Numbered from the stretch's first letter, positions 36,752-51,718 are shown. The stretch: DNA of 64,000 nucleotides from Dermatophagoides farinae (GCF_024713945.1 NC_134681.1:3242001-3306000), one strand, 5' to 3'. Numbers and translations: made by a program. The notes: a model not told the origin generated them from the letters alone.

Positions 36752-37925
36752 TTTTTTTTCTTCAATTTTCAATAAAGAATTGGCATCACTTTTTCATTTC
36801 TATTTGTTGATCCGGGGTACAAATCATCGAACAATTTAATAGCAACAGCATAACAATTGTTATTGTTGTTGTTGTTTTATTAAAAAGATTGATTTTCATT
36901 GAAAAAAAAGCTAAACCTTGTTGCTGCTCATTGAAAATCTGATTGTTCGTTTGGATATTTTCAGTGTATGTATGTGTGTGTGTGTGTGTTAGTTTGTCTA
37001 TCGATCGTGATCATTTTGTTGATGATGCAAGAAAACGAAATAAATACATACAGAGGTTTGTTGTTGGCATAACATACTGGTTGTTGTCGTCATCATAAAT
37101 TGAGCTTGTCATTTTTTTTTTGCCTGTTGCTCACGAGCTGCTGATATTGACATTGGACTTATATTGAATATATAAAAAAAAATGTAAATTGGAAATTCAA
37201 TTTAGAAAAATAATAACTGGAGAAAGCTAGATAGATAGAGATTGAAAAAGAAAGTGAATGAAACGAAATGAAAAACAGGAAAAAAAGGGATTTTTTTCTT
37301 TTTTTTTTAAAGAAAAAACAAGTTTCATTTTCAAATATAATGAGCATTCATTCACTCATTGATCGTATCTAGATCGTTTTTTGTTCTTGCTATGTGGCCA
37401 TCATGTTTATCAATTATTCAAAAAAAAAAAATGCAAAATGAAAAAAAAACAAACAGACACACATGCATCGATGATGATGATGACGATGTCCTTTTTGACC
37501 ATGCGATTGGTTAAAAATGGGAAGAAAAAAAAATCTTGTCAAGTTTGAAAATTTGATCAATCGTTTATTGAAATAATTTTAAAATTGATTCGATTCAATT
37601 TAACACATCAATTTTTTTTTTGGTTGGTTGGTTGGTTGTAGGCGTAATATAATAATAATAATAATGTGTTGAAAAAATAAATAAACAAAAAAAAATTCCG
37701 AATCTGAATAAAATGAATGAGCAAAAATAAATTTAAAAGTAAATAAGATGAAAAGACAAGATGAAAACAAGACAAAAAAAAGAAAAAAAAATCATGGCAA
37801 ATAGTGTGATGGTTTTGTTTGAGTAAATTTTTTTTTTTAAATTTCCATTTCATTATTCTCCTATACTAAACATATCAATAATATATCACAATGAACATCT
37901 TTCTGGATTTATCAATGTTGATTGA
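36752..37925. other. spacer between the coiled-coil gene and DENND6
   Basis: A/T-rich with (GT)n near 36970 and a GGTT repeat at about 37621-37639. The coiled-coil gene's promoter should lie at the left. No gene is seen. Confidence 0.5.
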
Positions 37926-40517
37926 TTACTGTCCACCGTTATTCATCGTTGATTTTATTGTCGAGGTAGTCGATGTTACATATTTGGAACAATTATTTAT
38001 AAATAATGATCTTGAATCTTCAGGCAATTTATCGATAATTTGATCCATATTTTTTTGCAATTTTTCAATCATTTCTTTCGATATATCCAGCTGACCATTA
38101 GTGGCACAATTAATATTATCTTTCAGTTTCAATATCAGATCAACAATTTCAATTTCTTGTTTATCATTCAAAAGATTGGCCAGATTTGAATCACAAATTG
38201 TTTCAATATGTAATGATTGAATTTTTTGTGTGGCTTCATTCAGACGGCTACTATACCAACAAACAAAATTTGGTGAACGTAAAAAACGACGATAAAGACC
38301 ATTCCAATCGCCTTTCACCATGGATGTTAGATGTGGTCCAGTTGCTTCTAAACTGTTGATAAATTCTTCAATTTTAAAATGTTGCAAAATTGGTGGCCGT
38401 TTAAATGGTGACAGATTTTTAGCTAATGGCATCAGGCTAGCAAAATAACGTTCCAGTGGAATGGAAAAACTTTGTGTCAATTCAATTAGAAATCTTCGTA
38501 ACATTGCATTTTGTACTTCCGATGGACGATTTGTATCAATTCCTTTCAACAGTTTTTTCAATATATCACGATCTTTTTGTAAAAATGGTTTATATTTTGT
38601 ATATACTCCGGTTTTCAGATCTAAACTTTTTGAATTTATCTTTAAAACTTGATCGATTGTGTGTGAGAATTTTTTCAGATTTAAATTTCCATTTTTTTGT
38701 GTTTGTTGTGGATTATGCATCACGACGGGATTTGAATCCAAATCATTCGATGTTGTTGATGACTGTGGCAATTCATTTATCTTGATCAAATGTGGCCAAT
38801 CATGTAATGTTTTAACGAAAAATGGATTCGTCACCCCCAGTATGACCGGTGGTCTTGATTTCAAAGAAAAAGATAAAAATCAATTAACAAAAAAAACAAA
38901 CGAATGAATAAAAACTTACGGTGATTTTGTATGTGTTGTATATTCTTTAAATTCTGAATCATGTATAGTGAAAAATGGACGATAATCAGCACCATAACGT
39001 AATGGAGCTATCAATGCAATCAATGCCTGAACAATTTCTGAACAAACATTTGGTGTCTGCGACATGACAGCGATCGGTTCATTTGTTAATACTAATTCCC
39101 ATAATAATTGTACATGCGTAATTATCGGCAATAGATTACGATAAATATTTACATCATTCGCAACATTTAATGGTTGTGCGGATGAAGATGATGATGGTGA
39201 TTGATCTATCGATGATGATGATGATTCTTCATGTTGATTATCATGACGATAATGGTGATGTTTAGATTTTTTCGATAAACGTAATGAAAATGTTTTCAAT
39301 AATGAGGATGATCCATGAGATGAATTTGATGATTTTATTATTCCATTCTGAATTGGTGATTTTGTTGTTGTTGTTGTTTGACACATATTCAGTGATGATG
39401 AATGACGTTCACCGGGTATTAATACCGATGTTATTGTGCCGAATAATGGTAAATTTAATATTTGATCCGTTTCTGGTGGTGGCCAACGATTTATATCACC
39501 AAATGCTAATAAAATTCGTTGAAGATTTTAAAACATTCGCTAAGAAAATGAAAAAATTTACCTGCTTCCAATGATGGCAGGCCAAAATCAAAATATTTTG
39601 GTGCCAAAATTTTCATAATACGTTGATAGAATGATATAAATGGAAACCATGTAAGTATTACTAATGATTTTTGAAAATAACCACGACGAACATTACGATC
39701 TTTTACTTGACGAAAATAGACGAAACCATAGAAATAGGATTTATCCACCTTGAGTAAGAGAAATTATGAAAATTAAACATTTTTTTCTGTTCATTCATTT
39801 GACATACTTGAAGTAATGATAAACATTTAGAGTTAAATTCATCGTAATAACATTCATATTTTGTTCGTATCGTTTTCGTTGCCAATGCCAATGATGATGA
39901 TTGTGGCTGGCAACATTTTGTACGGAAATGAAATTGTGTATCACCCATACAACCGGAATTGGAATCAGGAAAAGATAGATAACAAATATTCGACATCTAT
40001 AAATGATAAACAAATAAAAAATTAATCAACAGACAAAATATCAAAATAACAAATACTGAATCTCAATTTACCTCTTTTTCAGTGAGTTGAGCATGTTTAG
40101 GATATATACACTATATACAGACGAAAACAAAAACAAATTAATCAAAAGTAAATTTTTTTTTTCGTTTACCTCGATCGATTGACCAATTTCAATATCAAAA
40201 TTAACAATAGCAATACAATAGATCCATTTATTGTAATGTTTATCGTCATCATCATCGAGATCATCGATGTTGTTGCCATGATTTTGATGATGATGATTAT
40301 CACAGCCATTATTAACATTATCATCATCATTGATAATAATATCAACATTTTCACTGCCAACAATAGCCATTCGTTCATTTATAATAATTTGTTCATCATG
40401 TGATAATGGTGGTGTAATGGTAAAATCATTTTCATTGTCATTAGAGGTTGTTGTTGTTGTTGAGAATTTCAAATTCAATTTTGATTCATTGGAATATTCC
40501 ATTTTTCGTTCATTCAT
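37926..40517 (-). CDS. DENND6: DENN domain protein 6 (Rab14 exchange-factor family)
   Basis: DENND6A/B (FAM116) activate Rab14 on endosomes by nucleotide exchange. Six exons: 40170-40517, 40072-40110, 39808-39996, 39562-39748, 38920-39505, 37926-38853 (758 aa; human about 600). The uDENN part reads WIYCIAIVNFDIEIGQSIE, CIYPKHAQLTEKE (a 39-base exon) and NICYLSFPDSNSGCMGDTQF. Then come YFYGFVYFRQVKDR, RRGYFQKSLV, the central DENN domain (LLWELVLTNEPIAVMSQTP, YRPFFTIHDSEFKEYTT, ILGVTNPFFVKTL) and the dDENN end (RRFLIELTQSFSIPLERY, KGDWNGLYRRFLRSPNF). The extra length is an acidic Asn/Asp insert near the start, a segment after SLALAT and a Ser/His insert in the middle. Start choice between MNERK and the internal MEYSN is open. 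Confidence 0.94.
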
Positions 40518-43166
40518 CTAGAATAATCTAAAGACAGTGAAAAAAAAACAGTCTTATCATCATCATCATCATCATTGGATTAAAGTGAATTTTTTTCAAT
40601 TCATTTTCATCATCATTGAATATATGAGAGGGGTTTGAGTGAGACGCAAACGCATACAAAAAAAAAACCAGAAAAGACAACAACTATATTTGACCTAGAT
40701 ATTTGATTGACTTGAAAGGAGTTTTTCTCGAAGAATATCGATGATTATAACATTTAAGCACACATACACACACACACACTTGCACCTTTATATGACAAAT
40801 GACGATGAAAATTTTTGTCAAAAATGATGACTCTTGAGAATTTCAACTGAAAATTATTCATTTGATTTAGGTTGAATTCAGTTATTTTTTTCTCTTTACC
40901 ACAATACTATGGATTTCCTTTTTTTTCAAAATTGCGTTTATAGAAATGGGAAAAAAATAAAGAAACCAGGACAGGTAAGAGAGAAAAAAACCGGTATTTT
41001 TTTGTGTATGAGCGAAATTTTCAGGTCAAACCAGATTTCGGTTACATTTTGCGGGTTCTTATTGTCTTGGCGCCTTTTGTTATTTATTTTTTGGATTGGA
41101 TTTTAAATTTGAATGAAATGAACACGAAAAACTAAAATAATCAGCAATCATTCACTTTTTATCAAGAAAAAAAAAATGAAAAGTGAATGAATGTACCATC
41201 ATCATCATCATGTGATTGCGGTAGACATTTTATCAAGTATGAATGAATTAATCATACAGAGAGACAGAGAGATGGACTTTGAATATATTTTTTTCTCTCT
41301 TCAAACGTGTCAACGTTTTTCAATGATAACTTTTTTTCATTAACATTGGCTTCCTGCGTAAATTTTTTTTATTTCATTTCATTTGTTGCTTGTTTTGTTT
41401 CAAGAATTTGATTGAAAAATTCTGTTTTTATTCTCGAATATGCAGTCATTTATATTGGCCAAACAAAAAACTTACAATTTAAATGAATCGTTGTTTTATA
41501 TTTCGATGTCGTACGGGTCGATCGATCAGCTACAGTATTCACTAGCCATATTTGATGATGATGATGATGATGATGATGATTGGAATTGGATCACAATTGA
41601 TTGTGAAGAAAAAAGAAATTCAAAACAACAACAACCACGACGATAAAATGTTGTGGACAACTTAATAAAATTGACAAAATTCAACAATGACTACGACGAC
41701 GACGACGACGAAAATTTTATTTTGTCGTTGTTTAGCCTTTTTTGTTGTCGTTCCAAAACATTAATTTTTTTTTGTTTTGTTTTGTTTGTTTGTTATGCGA
41801 AATATTCGTGTAAATATAAAACAACAACAGTGTCTCCGTTTGTTTGTTTGTTATTTTTTTCTGTTTGGATTGTGTGTGTTGTGTTTGTTCCATGGCCAAA
41901 TGATGATTATTATATGGATGATGAATGGAATAGCAGTGTTGTAGTGGCAAACGAAATATCATCTACAGTAACACTTTGATTACGCACACAGAGAGAGAAA
42001 GAGAAAACAATCATGTTCCACAATTGGATTGTTATAACACAAAGTGAGGATATATTATATATCAATGTATGACCGTATTCAACAAATTTTGTAACAATAT
42101 TTATCAAAAAAAAAAAAAAATTACACGCGTGTGCAGAAAAAAAAAATATGATTCACATTTTATTGCTAAATGAATTTCAATTGAAATTTGAAATCTTTCA
42201 TCTTTCATTTTATTACATAAAAAGAACAGCCTACGGTTTTCATTCGAAAGAAATTCGATGAAATTCTTGTTGTTTTTTTTTTACTTTGAAAAACACAGAA
42301 ACACAAAACTCGGGTTTGGCATTGTTTAAAAATTGATTTCAATTTTACGGAAATTTAGTTTTTTTTTTTGCCATTCTAGATTACGTCATCCATGACATTT
42401 AGAAAAGATGGAAAAAAATACTAAATTTTTCGGGGTTAACCCCATGTTTGTTTGTTTGTGTGCGCGTAATGGGTTTTTTTCTGCTTTGCTTCAATTGTCT
42501 GTTGAATCAATACAGATTTGACCAATTCATCAACATTTATTTAAAAAAAAATATACAACAACAATGGATAATTGAATTCAAACCAGAAAAACTGAATTTT
42601 CGCTTGAATGAAATTGATGAGCTTCACTTGACTTTGGCATATGGTGTGTGTGTGTTTTTTTTTGTATTTTTGCTTCACTTGATTTGACTTGTTGTTGTCG
42701 TGGATATCGTGTGTGTTGTGTGTATGTGTTCGTGTGTCTGTATTTCGTATACGACGCATAGCATTTTTCTTCTGTTTCTAAGAGTCCAACAACAACTTGT
42801 TGTTGCTGTTATCGGTTTTCTTTTTTCTTTTTTTTTTGTCAATTTAAGATTTCTCACTCTCTCGCAGTTATTTATTTCTCTAATCGATACAAAAACAAAC
42901 ATAAATTTCGCAAAAAAAAACTCACAAACAAATGGATTAAATATAAAAAAATCTGATGATCTGATTCACTGTTTGTTGTGTTTGTGTAGGCGCTATTTCA
43001 TTGTTGTTGTTTTTTTTGTTTGTCTGTTTGTCTCAAATTTCAAAAATTTATTTCTGTTTTTCTCTCATCTGATGACGTGTTGAATGTTTATTTTTCACTT
43101 TTTTTTGTTCACACAACAATTATTTTATTATTTCATCGATTTCGATTGTAATGTTAATCGATATCG
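40518..43166. other. divergent intergenic region between DENND6 and carboxypeptidase D
   Basis: The two genes point away from each other, so both promoters should lie in these 2.6 kb. I see CAT/GAT runs, CA tracts and A/T homopolymers, and no frame with complex protein sequence. Confidence 0.5.
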
Positions 43167-46100
43167 ATGTTGTTGATGATGATGATGATGATTTTCATAT
43201 CAAAACCGATCAAATTATCAACAACAACAAAATTATTATGGCTAAAATTTTATTGTTTTTTATTCATTTTTGTGATCTACATAATCGATAATGGTTATAA
43301 TTGTATCAACAACAACAACAACAAAAATGAAACAACAACAACAACAGCAGTGAAAACGTGGAAAAAAAATTTAAATTATCAACAAACCATATTATTCATG
43401 CAACAATTGAAAAATGATCATCCAAAATTAGTGCAATTAATATCGTTGGGAAAATCTGTAAAACAGAATGATATATGGTTATTACGTTTATCTACTGAAC
43501 AAAATCATCGCAATGAACATTTTGATGATCATGAAGAATTATATAAATATTATGATCAATCAAGACAGTTGCTACGGCCAACCGTAAAATTATTGGCCAC
43601 AATACATGGCAATGAACCATTGGGTAAACAATTATTACTGGCATTGGCTGAATATTTGGCAATTGGTTATAGCCACAATAATGACCAAAGAATTGTTCGT
43701 TTACTGAATACAGTAAATGTGGAATTAGTACCAATAGTGAATCCGGATGGATTTCAACAAGCCAATGAAAGTGATTGTAATGGAATCCGATCGCCACGAT
43801 ATCGTTGGAATGGACGTGAAAATGCCAACAATGTGGATTTGGATCAAAATTTTTTCATCTCACTAGATGATGATCGAATGAATTATTCAAAACAATCAAT
43901 CGAACCAGAAACATTGGCCATTATGACATGGATTATAACGAATCCATCATTGATATTATCAGCCAGTATTCATACTGGTTTAAAAGTTGTTTCATATCCA
44001 TTCTATTATCAACATATGAAAACAATGGATGATTTATTATTTAGAAAAATTTCAAAAAATTATATTGATTCTTATAGAAATGCACAAGATTTTCTTAATA
44101 ATAGCTGCATGCAAAGTGAACATTTCATCGATGGTATTTCCATAGGCCATGAAATGGAACTGCATGATCCAAGTGATGATGATGATGATCAACCGCAACC
44201 TATTACTGGTAAGTTTTCATTTCAATTGATTGATTTATTGATTAATTTATCCTTTTTCACTCGATCACACGCACACACACACACACAGGTACAATGTCAG
44301 ATTTTAATTATCTAAATACAAATTGTATGGAAATTGATCTTTATCTTTCTTGTTGTAAATATCCCAATTCATCTGTATTGGAAACAGAATGGCTTGATAA
44401 TCGTGAATCTTTATTGAAATTTATTGAAACAGTATGTTATAAGAAATTGTTTTATTTACACAAAATAAAATCGAATCATTTGTTCTGTTGTTATTTTTTA
44501 TTTCAGGCACATTGGGGAATTAAAGGAATAATTTTGGATGAAAATACACATGAACCAATAAAATCAGCAATAATTTCCATTGGAAATAATGATGGTGGTC
44601 ATAATATAACATCATCATTACAAGGTGAATATTGGCGTCTATTATTACCTGGTAGCTATTCAGTTACTGTTTCTGCATTTGGTTATGAAACAAAAACATT
44701 GCCCATAACTGTTGACAATATGGATCCAACCACGGCAACTATTCTGAATTTTACATTAACACGTCGTTCATCATCTTCATCAGCCACAAACATTACATTA
44801 GCTGATCATAGAATCTCAGATTCGATTGAAAAAGAAGATTTCATCAATTCATTATTACCGGATTTCGTAACACCAACCAGATTTATTCATCATAATTACG
44901 TTGAAATGGAAAAACTTTTACATGAATTTCATAGAAATTTCAGCCATATAACAAGACTTTATTCAATTGGCAAATCAGTCGAAAAACGTGAATTATATGT
45001 ATTGGAAATAAGTGATCGGCCTGGAGAACATGAAATTCTTGAACCAGAATTCAAATATATTGCCAATATGCATGGCAATGAAGTTGTTGGACGTGAAATG
45101 ATTTTATTATTTGCAAAATTATTATTGGAAAATTATGGTCATCATAAACAAATTGATTGGCTTGTTAATAATACACGTATACATCTGATGCCAACAATGA
45201 ATCCAGATGGTTATGAACATTCACGTTTAGGTGATTGTGATTCCCTTCATGGTCGTGGTAATGCAAATAATGTTGATCTGAATAGAAATTTTCCTGATCA
45301 ATATCGTACTTATCGTGAAAATCGTGTACAAGAAGTAGAAACACTATCAATGATGAATTGGCTACAACAATATCCATTCGTATTGTCAGCAAATCTACAT
45401 GGTGGTGCATTAGTTGCAAATTATCCTTTCGATGGTAATAATGGTACTGATGATTATTATAACGGAACACCAGATGATCAATTATTTCGTCATCTTGCAT
45501 TAACTTATTCAAAGGTTTGAATTTTTTTTTTGTTTTGTGAAAAAATTCCTTAATTTCTCCATTTTTAGAATCACCCACATATGCATAAAGGCCGTTGTTA
45601 TAAGAAATGTGCCGATAATGATCTTTCCAATGAATATTATCCAAACGGTATTATAAATGGTGCCGATTGGTATGCTTTATATGGTGGTATGCAGGATTGG
45701 AATTATCTTCATACAAATTGTTTCGAAATCACCGTTGAATTGGGTTGTCAAAAATATCCATTAGCTAATGAATTACCGAGATTATGGCAAGAAAATCGAC
45801 GACCAATGCTCGTATTTATTAAACAAATTCATCATGGTATTAAAGGTGTTATTCGTGATGCCACAAACAATGGATCCATTGTTGATGCTGAAATTCATGT
45901 AAATTGTTCAACACATACTGTAAGATCAGTATCACCATATGGTGATTATTGGCGTTTATTATTACCTGGTTCATATACAATTACTGTGACTAAACCAGGT
46001 TATAAACCGGTAAGCCGGATAGTGACAATAATCGACAATGATAATAATAATAATAATGAAGCAATACCAATGCCAATGATAATTGATTTCATATTACATC

Positions 46101-46447
46101 CATTACTTCGTAATCAACGACAATCTAGTAGTGATTCATTTTTCATATTCACCATTATCGTATTGATTATATTTTCCATCATATTTTTTACATTCTGTAT
46201 GTCAATCGTATGGTGTCCAATGGTCATTATAACCATAATGGATCGTACAAAATTACCATTCAAACTATGTTTTGATTGTACAAATCTACGACAATTACTT
46301 GCAGTAACAACAACAACAACAACAAACATAAACGGGCGAAAAACAAATACATTTTATTATTCCAAATTGAATAATGATATCATTTTGACCGACGACGACT
46401 ATGATTATGATGATGATGATGAAGAAAATATCATGTTGAAAAGGTGA
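43167..46447 (+). CDS. carboxypeptidase D-like, two peptidase domains and a membrane anchor
   Basis: M14B metallocarboxypeptidases of the CPD/silver type trim C-terminal Arg/Lys from propeptides in the secretory pathway. Four exons: 43167-44208, 44289-44431, 44507-45514, 45569-46447 (1023 aa). A leader (about 19-38) precedes domain 1 (about 80-390), a transthyretin-like domain (about 396-480), domain 2 (about 510-795), a second transthyretin-like domain and a membrane span (about 920-945). An acidic tail follows, with DDDYDYDDDDEE, like the TGN-retrieval tails of CPD. Domain 2 is complete: MHGNEVVGRE, NVDLNRNFPD, LHGG, GADWYALYGG and FEITVELGCQKYP. Domain 1 keeps the zinc ligands (IHGNE, SIHTG) but has DQ for NR and Tyr where the catalytic Glu should be. 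Vertebrate CPD has three domains, the third inactive. Confidence 0.93.
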
Positions 46448-48639
46448 TCAATCAATTGATTGATTTCTACAACAACAACAACAACATAAAGATCATATCG
46501 ACTAGTCACAAAAAAAAACAACAAAAGGAAGAGAGCAAATATTTATTCAATCTGAAAAAAGAAAATTGCTGAAAATTTATTTTTTTACTTTTTACTTTTC
46601 TCCTGTATAAATCTATTATTTATGCAAAATAAAATTCATTTTTGCGTTTCAACAAAAAAAAGAAACGCAAACTTGAAAACCTTGGATTTTTATTTTGCCG
46701 TTATAGGCAGAAAAAAAGAAAAGAAAAGAAAAGATTTTGATGAAATGCAAATGTTTGCAGTAGCAACGATGGCAGTGATGGAAATTCCAGAAATTTTTTT
46801 TTATTATTTTTTTTACAACCGAATCATCACTGTATTTACCACTACTTTAGGATAGCGTATGGCGTACCACTTAATTTCTCGTCGTTGATTATTGCATTTT
46901 GTTTTGTTTTCACTGCAATGCCATGATTTGATCCATGGCAAAAGTATTTTCCAACTATGAATGTATGCGTATACCAAAAAAAGAAAATATTTGAGTCTCG
47001 AGAATCAACAACAACAACAACGATGAAATGGAAAAAAAACAAATCTAAAACGTCATCATCGATATGAACCATTTACGATTTTTATCATCATCATCATTAT
47101 CAAGTAAATAATGTGGCAGTTTGTGTGTAAGTGTGGAGGGTAGGTCATATAAGAATTTTTTTCATTTCTTTTTTTGTGAAAAAAGAACCATTTACGGAGA
47201 AAAAACCCAAAATGTTGATCTTCTCAACGGGTTTTTGTTTTCTTATCGCGCTCCAGATAATTGAATGAAATGTGATCAATCAATCAATCAATCACCAACA
47301 ACAAAACAATTGTCAACAAATGAAAAAAAAGAGACAATTTATCTTATATCAACATAGGACGTTCCACGTTGTCATTTTTGGATTTCGTTTCTTTTGTAAC
47401 ATGCAAAAGAAACGAAACGAAATTTTCATCAAATTTCAAATGATTTGTAAGTAGAAAAAAATTGCATGATTTTAGATTCATTTTGATTTTTATTCCATTT
47501 ATAATTAGGAATATTTCATTCAATAAATTTGAGATGAAAAAAAGTGCAATTTCGGCTTGAATTTACTCAATAAAACGTTTGCCTTCCCATAAAAAAAACA
47601 TTTCAACAAATTCAAAATTTCCCGGTGAATTGATATTCAATTGATTTAGTTAATTGTGGCCAAAGAAAAATTTTTTTTTGTTATATTTTTTTTCATATTC
47701 CGTTGAAATTTATCATCATCAAATCAACCAACAAAATTTTGTCCATCGAATCGTTTAAAATTTTACTTTCAAATCGGTGAGCGTTTCTTTTTTTTCTGTT
47801 TATATTAACTCATTCAATGTTTTTCACCAAAATCATTTTTCTCGATTCTTGATGATTTCTTTTCTTTAAAAATTCTGTTTATTGTGCAGAACACACACGC
47901 AGACAGCGTAATAAAGTTTATTTACGATTATTTGTGTGTGCGTTTCATGAATTCAAATTGCTATTTTTAGTAACAACAATGAAAACCAGACTATACTGAT
48001 TTTCTTTATTGTTCATTTCAAATGCTCTGATTCATTTCCGAGAATGAAAAAAATGATTTTTTTCCTACTGTTTCTGGCTTAAATTCAACAAAATCTAAAC
48101 AATTATCATCCGGTGCGAGAAATGTAACAATCTAAAGATTAAAGAGAATGATGATTCATTCAATCAATGAGAATTTATCAAAACATGAATCGAAAATCAA
48201 TGAAATAATGTTGTAATTCTTGAAGAATTTCCTACTTTTTTATGTGTGCGTGGGTATGAAACGATTGATGATTCAAATTGTCAAGATGATGATTAAAAAA
48301 TAAGATAATGGTCACGAATTAGTCATCATTGTGTAGAATTTCGTAATAACCCTCTCCGCCCACACACACAAACACACACACTTGTATTATGTACCTGAAT
48401 TTATGATAAAGCCAAAAAAAAGATTATGGTGATATGGTCGATGACCAATCTCAGTTCAATGAACATGTGATAGATGATGATCATGAAAATTAGAATTAAA
48501 AAGTTATCGAAAAGGTCTCCACAGCAGGAAAAAAAAATCAAAATTTTTTTTGTTCTTTCAAAGTTAAAAACCGGTATATGTAATCTATGGATGATGTACA
48601 CATTTGCCACATCTCACAAACACATAGCTGGAGATAGAT

Positions 48640-48683
<44 letters not shown>

Positions 48684-50592
48684 TCTTTCAAAACTGGGTG
48701 TGTATGAATTATACAGACACACGCGTTCACATTATTGCGATTCTTTCTATCGATTCGTAAACATTTTTTTTTTATTTGCATAATAATTTTCGAATCTAAC
48801 AAACAAATTGGCATCTAGAGCACCATCATCATTATCGTTTTTGTTTTCTTGATGATTTCTTCATCTTACCAATTGAATGACTACGTTGATGAATCATCAT
48901 CATCAAGAGAAAAAAAAATTCAAGGACAAAATCAAAAAAAAAAAATCATTTGATCAATCAAACGTTTGGATCAGAGAATAAAAAATTTCTAGAAAAATTA
49001 TGACTTTCAACCATCGCAAACAACAATTAATATCATTCATATATTTATTCATTTGATTCACATGAATACAAAAGAATAAAGAATCTCATCATCATCATCA
49101 AAACTACAGATTGAAAAGTCAATTACACCACTGTACAATGTGTAATTATCTTATTAAAAGGGTGTGTAGAAACAACAACAACAACAACAACAACAAAGAA
49201 GCATCCATTATTATTTTGGCGCCATTCTCCAATAAAAAATATCATTAAATCCAATCTACCATTTTGCCTTGTAGTTGAAGAAAAATTTGTCATTGGAAAA
49301 TATCAACAACATCAACCACATCGATATAGCATGGTAGTATTTGTGGCGTCATAATATGGTGTGCATGTGTACATGCATTAGCTGTTAATCACATCATGGT
49401 TACTGGTTCTCTTTTCTATTTTTGTTGTTGTTCATATTACGCGTCCAGTGAAAGAAAAACAGATATATAGTGGAATGAATGAAAAAAAAAAACAAACGAC
49501 GATATATCGTTATATGGTTAAATCAACTTTTGAATTTTGGTCGTTTTCTTTCTTCTTTAACAGTATGCCTCTGGTGTTGTGGTATATTTTTGTTTTTCTT
49601 ATTTTTTTTTTGCATTCACATCATCATTAATGTGTGTTTTGTTTAGTGTTCAGCAACAACATTTTGTTGTTATCGTGTTTTTTTTTTCTTTTGATTTTTT
49701 CTCAAATCGAATCGAATCAAATGTGTCGTATATATGATGATTGATATCGAATCATTTGATCATGATCCGTTTCCTGTTCAAAGTTTCTAATAAAAGTTTG
49801 TTTTCGTTAATAATATACACAATACTACTACCCTGATGACAAAGTTCAATTCATAATGATCAACCAGAAGAAAAAACAACAACAACAACAACCAACAATT
49901 TTCATTTGGCCATCATTTTGAATTTTATTTTCTCCTTTTTTTTCTTATTATTATTATTATCAATCAGTCGATCAATCAATTGATCGATCGATATATTTGA
50001 CGACAAAATAAACATTGTACATTTCATGTCTGTCATGAGTTCAATGTGTTTTCATGTGTTCAATTGTTGATTTTGTCTAAAACTACCACTATAGTTGAAC
50101 TTGTTTTTGAATTGAAAAAATGGGTTAAGTTTAAAGTTTTGAAATATGATACCCAAATATATGAAATTTGTTTTTCTCTCTCTCTCCATGTGTATGTATG
50201 ACCAATTTTGATCAGATCAAATTAAATATTCGGTCATTTTGTTTGTTTCATCCTGTTTGTTACATTTAAAAAACGAACGAATTTTTTTTTGTTCTTGTTT
50301 TTTTTTCGTTATTCCGGTTCAGACAAATCGTTCAGAATTGATTTTTTTCATTTTGTTATCATCAAAATTTCATATTTCGTACATGTCAACAAACTGGTCT
50401 AAATCTATCTTTTGTATTGTTTGTTTTGTTTATTTATGTTCATGGTTTGTTTGTTTTTCATACTTACAGAAAATTAATTAATTCGCAACTTATAATGAAT
50501 CATTCAATGTGATTGAATCATAATCAAGTACATTACAGCATGCACAGTATTCGCGAATTTACATTACCGCTATATATGCAAAATATTTCCGC
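46448..50592. other. 4.1-kb gene-poor region
   Basis: No frame shows complex protein sequence. It contains (GA)n at 48642-48681, AAC runs near 46476 and 49170, CA tracts and long A/T tracts. The carboxypeptidase D 3' UTR should occupy the left end. Confidence 0.55.
48642..48681. repeat. (GA)n microsatellite
   Basis: About 20 perfect AG units. Confidence 0.95.
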
Positions 50593-50712
50593 TGTAGTGT
50601 ATTTCCTAACTACATTTATAATATTCAACTAAACTCAAAACGCATTCACACTAAACTAAACTCATCTGTTCGAATTGAGGTTCATCATCAATGACGTTAC
50701 CACGCCACCACA
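50593..50712 (-). repeat. left (3') LTR copy of the fossil element
   Basis: Direct-repeat partner of 51719-51825. The shared core includes AAACTCAAAACGCATT and GGTTCATCATCAATGACGTT. Confidence 0.6.
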
Positions 50713-51718
50713 TTTCTCCCTCTACCCCCCCAACGCAAACCGGAGAACATCAAATTTACAATCATATGGAAAAAAATAAATAAATTACAATTCTTGAAAA
50801 ATCAATAATTTCATAACGAAAAAAAAAATTTAAAATTTATTGAGCAATTGAAATATTATTTTTCAAACAAAATACCATAAACATCGACATTATGATCAAT
50901 TGAGATTTTGTTTTTTTTTTATTCTTCTTTCTGTGCAAATTCATTCTCCCCTAGTCGTTCCTGACTAGTTCTAGGGGAAAAATTAAAATAAAATATTATT
51001 ATTATGATCAATTGAAGTGAAATTATCCATTTTTTTTTGCCAGAAAGTTGAATTGAAATTGGAATTCGGTGACAATTTGACAATGGATTCAACAATTTTC
51101 CCTCCAACGAAACACTATCTTCAAGATATTTTATCAATGCCGAATCATCAAATCGTTTAAAATTGTTCGATTGTACGGTTACTTGGCCGAGAGGTAATCA
51201 CAAGCAAGACATGAAAGAACGGATAGGATGTTATTACATTTATTAAAATTTTCCATTTCGATGTTTACTGATGTTCACCAAATCCTTTGATGATCGGATG
51301 TTCAATAATCAATTTCAATTTCCATTTTTGTAACCGTTCTGACTTTGTGAAAATCATAACAATTCCCTGACATAGAATTCCACCATTTTATCATAATCAA
51401 AATTAACGTAAAAATTGCTTGACGAATATACCAGATTTAGTGTTAATGTACCATCTTGATATTTAAATTTTTTTAACAGTATCCAATGGCTTACCATTAG
51501 TTTTCAATAATTCATCAATGTTGCTTGAACGAACAATAGATTTGTTTCTCGAAACAGAAATCGAATTACCACCAGAAATATTGGAATCAATACTATTAAA
51601 GGTTGTTGTTGATGATGTAACATCATTCAGAATGGATTTTTCTGGAACTTTATTCACAATCTTTACTGCTGCTTTTGCTTTTGGTTGCGTGCTCAAATCA
51701 CGTCCGGGTCACCAAATA

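Noticed and set aside
41440-41979. Plus-strand frames with Asp runs upstream of carboxypeptidase D
   Set aside because: GAT/GAC repeats explain most of them. No family resemblance, and no splice sites linking them to a gene.
45165-45644. 159-codon minus-strand frame rich in His and Tyr
   Set aside because: It is the antisense shadow of carboxypeptidase D domain 2 and spans its intron.
50950-50980. CCCCTAG...CTAGGGG inverted arms within the fossil LTR element
   Set aside because: Only seven pairs, inside a decayed element. Probably incidental.
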